A DNA stretch of 57,703 nt from Burkholderiales bacterium. Its GTDB lineage: Bacteria; Pseudomonadota; Gammaproteobacteria; Burkholderiales; Burkholderiaceae_C. Of this stretch, positions 34,731 through 42,226 are shown piece by piece. The first letter of the stretch is position 1. Each line of letters begins with the position of its first letter. The DNA is taken from NCBI GenBank assembly GCA_016185015.1, contig JACPOI010000046.1, positions 1 through 57,703 on the forward strand, written 5' to 3'. The translations under genes were made by a program, and so were the position numbers. The notes under the pieces were generated by a model. The model worked only from the letters and a program-made list of their open reading frames with translations, was not told where the DNA came from and did no database searches.

Positions 34731-35594
34731 TCAAACCCGCCGCAGCAAGGCCTGCCCCGCCATGACCTCTGTCCCCGTCTCGATGCCCCCCACCAGCTCC
34801 ATCCCCTTCGGAGCCAGCACCACGATGGTCGAGCCATGCTCGAACCAGCCCATCTCCTGTCCCCGCTTGAGCGGCGCATTGCAGGCGATGACCTGCTCGC
34901 CCCGGTAGTCGTGGTGCAGGTTCAGGTCGAGAAAATGCAGGCGCACGCTGGCCACGAGGATGGCACCCACGGGCACGATGGTCAGCGCCTGACCTGACGG
35001 CAGCGCGGCTTCGATCACGGCGCGGTCGTTGCGGCAATAGAGTTGCGGCACGCGCTTGAGCGCGATGGGGTTGACGTTCCACATATCGCCCTGGATATGT
35101 GTGACACGCTTCACCGTGCAGTCGGTGGGCGCGTGAAAGCGGTGGTACATGCTGGCGCGCAGGCGCAGCGTGACGTAGCTGCCGCCCTGGTGTTTCTCTG
35201 CCAGCTCAGCGCTACCCAGCAACTCGGTGAGGCTGTAGGGCATGCCCTTGATCTGCAGCAACTCATCCCCTTCGATGCGGCCGTGACCGCCAACAATGCC
35301 GTCGCTGGGACTACAAACCACCTCAGGATCGGCGTCGAAAGGCCGGGCGCCGTCCTTGAGCTCGCGCACAAAACAGTCGTGCAGGCTGTCGAAGTGCTGT
35401 TTCTTCGCCTCGCTCAGGTCCAGATCGCCGAAAAACCTGAACAGGGCAATCGAGGCATCACGCACCAGCGGCTGGCGCACCTTGCTGAAGCGGCCCATGA
35501 AACGCGTCAACGCCACGCGGGGCAGGCGGTTGGTGAGCACGAAGTTCAGGCCTTCCTGCTGCAGGAGGCGGTCACGAAATTTTGGGCTTGTCAT
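34731..35594 (-). CDS. psd: Phosphatidylserine decarboxylase
   Basis: Makes phosphatidylethanolamine from phosphatidylserine. The 287-aa proenzyme has the family landmarks FVRELKDGARPFD, CSPSDGIVGGHGRIEGDELLQIKG, the catalytic His region LRASMYHRFHAPTDCTV, and near the C-terminus the self-cleavage site HGST (Ser 255), whose Ser becomes the pyruvoyl group. The inner-membrane enzyme is complete. It is divergent from the aminotransferase gene and lies just upstream of the cassette cluster, so cassettes could be transcribed from the psd promoter. Confidence 0.94.
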   Translation of the reverse strand: MTSPKFRDRLLQQEGLNFVLTNRLPRVALTRFMGRFSKVRQPLVRDASIALFRFFGDLDLSEAKKQHFDSLHDCFVRELKDGARPFDADPEVVCSPSDGIVGGHGRIEGDELLQIKGMPYSLTELLGSAELAEKHQGGSYVTLRLRASMYHRFHAPTDCTVKRVTHIQGDMWNVNPIALKRVPQLYCRNDRAVIEAALPSGQALTIVPVGAILVASVRLHFLDLNLHHDYRGEQVIACNAPLKRGQEMGWFEHGSTIVVLAPKGMELVGGIETGTEVMAGQALLRRV

Positions 35595-35609
35595 GTTGTT
35601 TTCACAAGG

Positions 35610-35650
35610 TTGTCAAATGGTTTGAATACAAAGAGTCATCGTCGTTTCAC
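35610..35650 (+). promoter_or_regulatory. Candidate degenerate Pho-box array before the aminotransferase gene
   Basis: TTGTCAA-ATGG-TTTGAAT (35610-35627) and GAGTCAT-CGTC-GTTTCAC (35633-35650) have the 7-4-7 layout and about 11-bp phase, 30 nt before the ATG at 35680. The match to CTGTCAT is partial. Confidence 0.4.
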
Positions 35651-35679
35651 ACGGCTGCCCCAAAGGAAACCGAAGGACC

Positions 35680-37323
35680 ATGACTTACGAACTTGCCTGG
35701 ATTGCCGGCGCTGTTGGCGTCACCCTGCCCGCCCTCAAGCGCCGACTGGAGCTCTCGCGCGCCAAGCACCCCTCGCTGGCCGGGCATTCGCGCATGGCCA
35801 AACGCCTGGCGCGCTGGATTCCGGGTTACGCCTACGACGAGGCCACCTTCTATGCCTGCGATGGCGCGCCCGATACCGTGGCGCAACAACGCCGCGCGGG
35901 CTTCTTTGCACTCGCCGGCCGGCTGCAGGCGAAGGCGCCGCAGTCGATCGCGCTGACCAAGGCAGCGCGCGACGGTCTGCCGGATCTGCGTTTCACGGGC
36001 GCCTACCGCGTGCCCTACCAGTTCAGCCCCTACCTGCGCCAGCATCTGCAAGTGGGTGGCTTCGTACAAGCCAGCGAGGGCGTGAGCGTGACGGACCTGG
36101 ACGGCAATCGCTACATCGATCTCACCGGCTCCTACGGCGTCAACGTCATGGGCATGGACTTCTACAAATCCTGCATCGCCGCAGGCGCGCGCATTGCGCA
36201 GGATCTGGGCCCCGTGCTGGGCGCCTACCACCCCTGCGTGGCCGACAACGTGGCGCGCTTGCAGCAGATCAGCGGGCTGGACGCCGTGTCCTTCCACATG
36301 AGTGGCACCGAGGCCGTGATGCAGGCCGTGCGCCTGGCCCGATACCACACGGGCAAGCGCCACCTGGTGCGCTTCTGCGGGGCTTACCACGGCTGGTGGG
36401 AAGACGTGCAGCCGGGCCCGGGCAACCCCCTGCCCCCGCGCGAGACCTACACCCTGCGCGACATGCACGAGGCTTCGCTCAAGGTGCTGCGCACCCGCCG
36501 CGACATCGCCTGCGTGCTCATCAACCCCCTGCAGGCCCTGCACCCCAACAAGAACGCCCCGGGTGATTCCACCCTGCTCGACAGCAGCCGCAGCGCGGGC
36601 TACGACCGGGCAGCCTACACGCGCTGGCTGCAACAAGTGCGCGAGGTCTGCACCGAGCGCGGCATCGTGCTGATCTTCGACGAGGTCTTCCTGGGTTTCC
36701 GCCTGGCCGCACGCGGCGCGCAGGACTACTTTGGCGTGCAGGCCGATCTGGTCACCTACGGCAAGACGCTGGGCGGCGGCCTGCCCGTGGGCGTGGTTTG
36801 CGGCAAGCAGGCGCTGATGCAGCGCTTCCGCGAGGACAAGCCGGCCGACATCTGCTTTGCGCGCGGCACCTTCAACGCCCACCCCTATGTGATGGGCGCC
36901 ATGAACGAATTCCTGCGCCGACTGGAAACGCCCGAGGTGCGCGCGATCTACGTTGACCTCGACCGCACCTGGGACCAGCGGTGCGAGCGCTTCAACGACC
37001 GCATGCTGGCCGAAGGCCTGCCCTTGCAGGCCGCGAACATGAGCAGTGTCTGGACGCTGAGCTACACCCGCCCCTCGCGCTACAACTGGATGCTGCAGTA
37101 TTACCTGCGCGATCATGGCCTGGCCCTGAGCTGGGTGGGCACGGGCCGTTTCATCTTCAGCCTGAACTTCAGCGAGAGCGATTTCGAGGACATGCTGGAG
37201 CGTTGTGTGCAGGCCGGCTTGCAGATGCAGCGCGACGGCTGGTGGTGGCAGGCCCCGGGCCTGACGAACAAGACCATCAAGCGCGGGCTGCTGCGGGAAA
37301 TGCTGCGCCATCTGTGGCGCTAG
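35680..37323 (+). CDS. Class III PLP-dependent aminotransferase with N-terminal extension
   Basis: 547 aa. The class III (ornithine / GSA aminomutase-like) core runs from about residue 110: SGTEAVMQAVRLARYHTG, CGAYHGWWEDVQPGPGN, the PLP-Asp segment LIFDEVFLGFR and the Schiff-base lysine in LVTYGKTLGGGLPVG. About 100 extra N-terminal residues, basic and helical, begin with a hydrophobic helix (ELAWIAGAVGVTLPALKRRL), so the enzyme may be membrane-associated. It is divergent from psd, has a candidate Pho box, and is followed by the convergent Mpo1-like gene. The product is unknown; the surroundings suggest a role in lipid head groups, which is inference. Confidence 0.82.
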   Translation: MTYELAWIAGAVGVTLPALKRRLELSRAKHPSLAGHSRMAKRLARWIPGYAYDEATFYACDGAPDTVAQQRRAGFFALAGRLQAKAPQSIALTKAARDGLPDLRFTGAYRVPYQFSPYLRQHLQVGGFVQASEGVSVTDLDGNRYIDLTGSYGVNVMGMDFYKSCIAAGARIAQDLGPVLGAYHPCVADNVARLQQISGLDAVSFHMSGTEAVMQAVRLARYHTGKRHLVRFCGAYHGWWEDVQPGPGNPLPPRETYTLRDMHEASLKVLRTRRDIACVLINPLQALHPNKNAPGDSTLLDSSRSAGYDRAAYTRWLQQVREVCTERGIVLIFDEVFLGFRLAARGAQDYFGVQADLVTYGKTLGGGLPVGVVCGKQALMQRFREDKPADICFARGTFNAHPYVMGAMNEFLRRLETPEVRAIYVDLDRTWDQRCERFNDRMLAEGLPLQAANMSSVWTLSYTRPSRYNWMLQYYLRDHGLALSWVGTGRFIFSLNFSESDFEDMLERCVQAGLQMQRDGWWWQAPGLTNKTIKRGLLREMLRHLWR

Positions 37324-37328
37324 GAAAG

Positions 37329-37363
37329 AAAAAACCCGGTGCGACGGAACCCGCCGCACCGGG
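37329..37363 (-). terminator. Intrinsic terminator for the Mpo1-like gene
   Basis: On the minus strand CCCGGTGCG pairs with CGCACCGGG (37355-37363 and 37335-37343) and is followed by six T (37334-37329). Convergent with the aminotransferase gene and probably useful to both. Confidence 0.85.
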
Positions 37364-37372
37364 AACATGGCA

Positions 37373-38020
37373 TCAGGCCTGGTGACGGGCCAGTTCGGCC
37401 TCGTGCTCGGCACGTTCCTCGATCAGGTGCTCGGGCTTGGCGATCAGCTCGCCCTGCAGCAGGTACAGCGGCGACTTCCAGTAGAGCAGGATGTCGTGGA
37501 AAGGGTCGGTGATGATCTTGGTGGCCCAGACGATGCCGGTATAAAGACTTTGGGTCACGGCCAGTTGCAGCACGCGGAAGGCCAGGCCACCCACCCCCAG
37601 CCAGAGCCAGAGCCAGCCGACGTTGAGCACGTAGCCGCTGGGCTGGGTGTGCGCCTCCAGCAGGCCGAAGAAGTCCGGCTGCAGCCAGAGCACCACGGGC
37701 AGGCCGGCCCAGACGGCCATGAGCACCACCTTGCGCTTGAGGTTGTAGCCCACCTTGATCTCTTCCTTGTACTCGTGGGTGGCGTGGTTCACCTCGTCAT
37801 AACCCTTGGGCTCGAAGAAGAAGTGGCCCGACTGACGCGAGACCATGGAGATCAGCCAGGCGATCAGCGCGGCCACCGGCGGCTGGATGAAGAGGAAGGC
37901 ATAGGCCACCAGGAAGGACACAGCGCTGATGAGGTGCAGCGACTGGTTGATGCGGCTGTGGTGGTAGTAGCGGTGGTCGTCCCAGCGCTGGACCTTCAGG
38001 GCTTGCAGAAATTGGCTCAC
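37373..38020 (-). CDS. Mpo1-like / DUF962-type membrane protein
   Basis: 215 aa, four to five membrane segments. The pattern YYHHSRINQSLHLISAVSFL, then IAWLISMVSRQSGHFFFEPK, resembles the DUF962/Mpo1 family, in which His residues near membrane helices bind iron for oxidation of 2-hydroxy fatty acids (known in yeast). The start is GTG 38020 with AAGGAG 6 nt upstream; longer frames overlap the divergent regulatory region. A Pho box lies 70-87 nt upstream. Enzymatic activity here is inferred from the family and not certain. Confidence 0.6.
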   Translation of the reverse strand: MSQFLQALKVQRWDDHRYYHHSRINQSLHLISAVSFLVAYAFLFIQPPVAALIAWLISMVSRQSGHFFFEPKGYDEVNHATHEYKEEIKVGYNLKRKVVLMAVWAGLPVVLWLQPDFFGLLEAHTQPSGYVLNVGWLWLWLGVGGLAFRVLQLAVTQSLYTGIVWATKIITDPFHDILLYWKSPLYLLQGELIAKPEHLIEERAEHEAELARHQA

Positions 38021-38089
38021 GGAGGCTCCTTGTATCGAAGATGCTGGACGTGGAGAGGCCACGCCCAGGGCGCATGCTCGGCCTGCTTC

Positions 38090-38107
38090 ATGAAAAGTCG
38101 ATGACAG
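38090..38107 (-). promoter_or_regulatory. Pho box for the Mpo1-like gene
   Basis: Minus strand CTGTCAT-CGAC-TTTTCAT (7-4-7), 70 nt before GTG 38020; back to back with the plus-strand boxes that follow. Confidence 0.65.
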
Positions 38108-38115
38108 CGCAGTCC

Positions 38116-38177
38116 CTGTCATCAAAAATTCATGTGCCGGCACAGCCAGGCGACCGTCGCTGTCATCGAACTGAGAT
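38116..38177 (+). promoter_or_regulatory. Pho-box pair for the GT4 gene
   Basis: CTGTCAT-CAAA-AATTCAT (38116-38133) and CTGTCAT-CGAA-CTGAGAT (38160-38177). The two sites are 44 bp apart, exactly four 11-bp turns, so they lie on the same DNA face. The gene starts 23 nt after the second. Confidence 0.65.
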
Positions 38178-38199
38178 AAACGCGCGCCAAGATGTCAGC

Positions 38200-39429
38200 A
38201 TGAAACCCGACACCACCGATATCCTGGTCGAAGACCTGCCACCGGCGCAGGCCCATCTGCGCATCGCCGTGGTCACCGAGACCTACCCGCCCGAGATCAA
38301 CGGCGTGGCGCTCACGCTGCAGCGCGTGGTGGAGGGCCTGCGCGAGCGCGGCCACCAGGTCCAGCTGGTGCGCCCGCGCCAGGCCAGCGAAGCGCCTGCG
38401 GGTGCATCGGGCGACGTACTCATGCGCGGCATGCCCATCCCGCGTTACCCGCACCTGCAGCTGGGCCTGCCCTCGCGCCGCCAGCTCGAACCGCTGTGGA
38501 CGATCAAGCGGCCGGACCTGGTGCACATCGCCACCGAAGGCCCGCTGGGCTGGTCGGCGCTGCGCGTGGCGCGCAAGCTGCGCATTCCGGTCACCTCGGA
38601 TTTCCGCACCAATTTCCACGCCTACAGCAGCCACTACGGCATGGGCTGGCTGAGCAAGCCCATCATGGCCTACCTGCGGCGCTTCCATAACCAGACGCTG
38701 TGCACCATGGTGCCCACACGCGGCCTGGCCGATCGCCTGAGCGCCGCCGGCTTGGAGCGCCTGCAGGTGGTGGCGCGCGGCGTGGACAGCAGCATCTTCG
38801 ATCCGGTGCACCGCAGCGAGGCGCTGCGCGCCAGCTGGGGTGCCGGGCCTGACACCCCGGTGCTGCTGTGTGTGGGCCGCCTGGCCAAGGAAAAGAGCCT
38901 GCCGCTGCTGGTGCGCGCCTACGCCCAGGCGCGGCTGCAACGACCTGATCTCAAACTGGTACTGGTGGGCGACGGCCCGATGCGCTCCGAGTTGCAGGCG
39001 CTGGCGCCCGAGGCCATCTTCACCGGCACGCTGGCGCGCCCGGCCCTGGCGCAGCACTACGCCTCGGCCGACCTCTTCGGCTTTCCGAGCCAGACCGAGA
39101 CCTTCGGCAATGTGGTGCTGGAGGCCATGGCCAGCGGGCTGGGTGTGGTGGCCTTCGACTATGCCGCTGCCTCGGAAAACATCCAGGCTGGCCACAACGG
39201 CCTGCTCGCGCCCATGGACGACGACGAGGCCTTTGTGCGTCAGATCGTCGAGCTGGCGCAGGACGGCGCCCTGCTGCAGCGCCTGCGCACGGCCTCGCGC
39301 GATGCGGCGCTGCAGAACGACTGGGCCGGCATCGTGGCGCAGATCGAGAGTGTCATGAAGCTGGCCATCGCCACCAGCATGGCCGGCGACGCGCGCCTGC
39401 CCTCAATCGCGCCGCAGCAGATGGCCTAG
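38200..39429 (+). CDS. GT4-family glycosyltransferase (probable lipid glycosyltransferase)
   Basis: 409 aa, retaining GT-B fold. The N-terminal domain has LRIAVVTETYPPEINGVALT and the sugar-acceptor segment VTSDFRTNFHAYSSHYG; the C-terminal nucleotide-sugar domain has LLCVGRLAKEKSLPLLV and the E-x7-E motif within FGFPSQTETFGNVVLEAMA. This is the type of enzyme that glycosylates diacylglycerol or phosphatidylinositol. The start is ATG 38200 just after two Pho boxes; in-frame codons upstream run through those boxes. The 3' end overlaps the lplT-like gene by 27 nt on the other strand. A second GT4 gene is at 47259. Confidence 0.87.
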   Translation: MKPDTTDILVEDLPPAQAHLRIAVVTETYPPEINGVALTLQRVVEGLRERGHQVQLVRPRQASEAPAGASGDVLMRGMPIPRYPHLQLGLPSRRQLEPLWTIKRPDLVHIATEGPLGWSALRVARKLRIPVTSDFRTNFHAYSSHYGMGWLSKPIMAYLRRFHNQTLCTMVPTRGLADRLSAAGLERLQVVARGVDSSIFDPVHRSEALRASWGAGPDTPVLLCVGRLAKEKSLPLLVRAYAQARLQRPDLKLVLVGDGPMRSELQALAPEAIFTGTLARPALAQHYASADLFGFPSQTETFGNVVLEAMASGLGVVAFDYAAASENIQAGHNGLLAPMDDDEAFVRQIVELAQDGALLQRLRTASRDAALQNDWAGIVAQIESVMKLAIATSMAGDARLPSIAPQQMA

Positions 39430-40686
39430 CAAGGAGCGCCGCCCCGGCGCCCCGCGGCGTTGCCACAGGTTGCGCCCGATGAACGCGGCCAGACCCAGGC
39501 CGGCCAAGCCCATGACGATCTGCACCGGCACCTGCAGGGCGATCAGCCCCGCGTAGAGTCCCAGCATGAGAAGAACGCTGAGGTTTTCGTTGAAACCCTG
39601 TACGGCGATCGACTGCCCCGCCGTCAGCAGGCGGTGGCCGCGGTGCTGCAACAAGGCGTTCATGGGCACCACCAGCATGCCGCCCAGCGCTCCCACCATC
39701 AGCAGCGAGGGCACGGACCAGGTCCAGTCCGGCACCCAGACCGTCAGCGCCATCAGCCCGCCCATCACCAGGCCCAGGGGCAGCACGCTGGTGGCGTGGC
39801 GCAGGCGCAGGCGGCTGGCCACCAGCACGGCGCCCGCGACCACCCCGACGGCGACGATGCCCTGCAGATAGGCGGCCCGGTCCAGGCTCAGGCCCAGCAC
39901 CTGCACGGCCCAGTGCAGCACGGCGAACTGAAGCATGGCCCCGATGCCCCAGAAGGTGGTGGTGACCGCCAGCGACAGGCCGCCGCTGCGATCGCGCCAG
40001 AGCGTGGCATTGGCGCGCCGGAAGTCGGCCAGCATGCGCAGGGGCGCCCGGTCGCGCACCGGGTAAGACTTGCCGCTGGGCACGATGCGCAGATTGCAAA
40101 GCGAGGACAGCGCGTAGAGACTGATGACCAGCAGCAGAGACACGTTGAGCGCGGGCGAGGAGGCGCCAGCCGCCACCGGCCACAGGGCACCGGCCCAGCC
40201 CACGGTACCGGAGCCCAGCCACAGCGGCGAGATCAGGCCGCCGCCCAGCACCGTGCCCAGCAGCACGGAGAGCACCACTGTCGATTCGATCCAGCCATTG
40301 GCCGCCACCAGTGCGGCAGGCGGCACGCTTTCGGTCAGCAGGCCGTATTTGGCCGGCGCATAGGCCGAGGCCCCCAGGCCCACCAGGGCAAAGGCCAGCA
40401 TGGGATGCATGCCATACAGCAGCGCCAGCGCGCCCAGCAGCTTGAGCGCGTTCATCCAGGCCATGAGGCTGCGCTTGCATACGGCGTCGGCCAGCGCGCC
40501 GATGAAGGGCGCCAGGAGGACGTAGGACAGGGTGAAGGCGAACTTGAGCAGCGGCGCCCACCACAACGGCGCGCCCAGGTGATGCAGGTGGGCGATGGCG
40601 ACGATGAGCAGCGCGTTGTCGGCCAGCGAGGAAAGAAACTGGGTGGCCATGAGCCACCCGAAGCCGCGCGGCAACTGCCTAGACAT
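39403..40686 (-). CDS. lplT: LplT-like lysophospholipid transporter (MFS)
   Basis: 427 aa with about twelve membrane helices. The N-terminus (GFGWLMATQFLSSLADNALLI) and the segment FVLLAPFIGA-like VLLAPFIGALADAVCKRSLM, YAPAKYGLLTESVPP, match the LplT lysophospholipid flippase group of the major facilitator superfamily, which brings lysolipids back to the inner leaflet for re-acylation. Start at 40686 overlaps the end of ugd by 8 nt, indicating one transcript. Upstream in-frame sequence is ugd read in another frame. Confidence 0.85.
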   Translation of the reverse strand: MSRQLPRGFGWLMATQFLSSLADNALLIVAIAHLHHLGAPLWWAPLLKFAFTLSYVLLAPFIGALADAVCKRSLMAWMNALKLLGALALLYGMHPMLAFALVGLGASAYAPAKYGLLTESVPPAALVAANGWIESTVVLSVLLGTVLGGGLISPLWLGSGTVGWAGALWPVAAGASSPALNVSLLLVISLYALSSLCNLRIVPSGKSYPVRDRAPLRMLADFRRANATLWRDRSGGLSLAVTTTFWGIGAMLQFAVLHWAVQVLGLSLDRAAYLQGIVAVGVVAGAVLVASRLRLRHATSVLPLGLVMGGLMALTVWVPDWTWSVPSLLMVGALGGMLVVPMNALLQHRGHRLLTAGQSIAVQGFNENLSVLLMLGLYAGLIALQVPVQIVMGLAGLGLAAFIGRNLWQRRGAPGRRSLLGHLLRRD

Positions 40687-42121
40687 GCGCCATGGAAGGG
40701 GCGCTCTCGGCCAGGTCGGCGGCCAGGCGGACACCGGGCACGGCCTGGCTGGCCAGTGCATTGCGCCGGCCGATGCCCTGGTAGGCAATGCCCTGCTCCT
40801 GCAGTTGCTGTGGGTCGTAGAGATTGCGGCCATCGATGATGAGTGGATGGCGCAGGGCCTGGCGGATCAGCCCGAAATCCGGGTTGTGGAAGAGCTTCCA
40901 CTCGGTCACCACCAGCAGGGCGTCGGCGCCATCGAGCGCGGAGATGGCGTCGCCCACGAGCGTGAGGCGCGACAGGCCATCCGGAATGTCGGCCAGGTCT
41001 TCGGCCAGCACGGCCAGCGCCGCCTCCATGGCCACCGGGTCGTGGGCCACCACCTCGGCGCCGCGCAGGATGAGTTGGCGGATCAGGTGACGGCTGGGGG
41101 CCTCGCGCATGTCGTCGGTCTGCGGCTTGAAGGCCAGGCCCCAGACGGCGAAGCGGCGCCCGCGCAGATCACTGCCGAAGTGGGCCATGACCCGGCGCGC
41201 CAGGATCTGGCGCTGGGCCTGGTTGACACGCTCGGTGGCCTCCACCAGCTGCATCTGGCTGCCATGCTGCTGTGCGGTCTGCATCAGGGCGCGCGTGTCT
41301 TTGGGAAAGCAGCTGCCGCCATAGCCGGTGCCCGCGTAGAGGAAACTCGGGCCGATGCGGCTGTCGCTGCCGATGCCACGGCGGATGGCATCCACGTCTG
41401 CCCCCACCAGATCGGCCAGGTTGGCCATCTCGTTCATGAAGGAAATGCGCGCGGCCAGCATGGCGTTGGCAGCGTACTTGGTCAGCTCGGCGCTGCGCAC
41501 ATCCATCCAGACCGTGCGTTCGTGGTGGCGGTTGAGCGAAGCGTAGAGGCGTGTCATGGCGGCGCGCGCCATCTCGCCGGGGGCACCAGCGGGCAAGCCG
41601 ATCACGATGCGGTCCGGGTGCATGAAGTCGTCGATGGCCGCGCCTTCCTTGAGGAACTCGGGGTTGGAGATCACGGCAAGGGGCAGCGAAGACAGGTCGC
41701 GCTCGGCCAGCGCCTCGGCCAGCACCGCACCGACGCGCTCGGCCGTGCCCACCGGCACGGTGGACTTGTTCACGATGACCAGGGGATGCGTCAGGCAACG
41801 ACCCACCTGGCGCGCCACCTCCAGCACGTGGACCAGATCGGCCGAGCCATCCTCCTTCGGCGGCGTGCCGACGGCGATGAACAGCACCTCGCAGGCTTCC
41901 AGCGCATCGGGCAAGCGCGTGGTGAAGAACAGGCGCTGGTCGCGGGTGTTGCGCTGGATCACGCTGTCCAGCCCGGGCTCGTAGATCGGCACCACACCCG
42001 AGCGCAGCAGCTCCACGCGGCGCGGGTCGCTGTCCATGCAGACCACTTCGTGGCCCATGTCGGCCAGACAGCTCGCCGTCACCAGACCCACATAACCCGC
42101 ACCGATCACTGATACTTTCAT
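40679..42121 (-). CDS. ugd: UDP-glucose 6-dehydrogenase
   Basis: Oxidises UDP-glucose to UDP-glucuronate with two NAD+. The 480-aa protein has the NAD site VSVIGAGYVGLVTASCL, the segment VNKSTVPVGTAER, the structural KYAANAMLAARISFMNE and the catalytic cysteine in GYGGSCFPKDTRAL, then the C-terminal VWGLAFKPQTDDMREAPS. The start is ATG 42121 with GAGGTG upstream rather than the GTG two codons earlier. It could supply sugar nucleotide to the GT4 enzymes in this region, as in glucuronosyl-diacylglycerol synthesis; that link is inferred. Confidence 0.94.
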   Translation of the reverse strand: MKVSVIGAGYVGLVTASCLADMGHEVVCMDSDPRRVELLRSGVVPIYEPGLDSVIQRNTRDQRLFFTTRLPDALEACEVLFIAVGTPPKEDGSADLVHVLEVARQVGRCLTHPLVIVNKSTVPVGTAERVGAVLAEALAERDLSSLPLAVISNPEFLKEGAAIDDFMHPDRIVIGLPAGAPGEMARAAMTRLYASLNRHHERTVWMDVRSAELTKYAANAMLAARISFMNEMANLADLVGADVDAIRRGIGSDSRIGPSFLYAGTGYGGSCFPKDTRALMQTAQQHGSQMQLVEATERVNQAQRQILARRVMAHFGSDLRGRRFAVWGLAFKPQTDDMREAPSRHLIRQLILRGAEVVAHDPVAMEAALAVLAEDLADIPDGLSRLTLVGDAISALDGADALLVVTEWKLFHNPDFGLIRQALRHPLIIDGRNLYDPQQLQEQGIAYQGIGRRNALASQAVPGVRLAADLAESAPSMAHV

Positions 42122-42163
42122 GGTCACCTCGCTAGTTTGTTGGGGTGATCATGGAAGCGTCAT

Positions 42164-42203
42164 GTGACCGCGGCGTGTCCGCGCCATGAACAATCGGTGA
42201 CCG
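42164..42203 (-). promoter_or_regulatory. Degenerate four-unit Pho-box array before ugd
   Basis: Minus strand 7-mers CGGTCAC, TGTTCAT, CGGACAC and CGGTCAC recur every 11 bp (42203, 42192, 42181, 42170), 43 nt before the ugd start. Single units match CTGTCAT/C only partly, but the strict phase is notable. Confidence 0.45.
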
Positions 42204-42226
42204 GGCCAACGGCCCTCGCGCACGGT

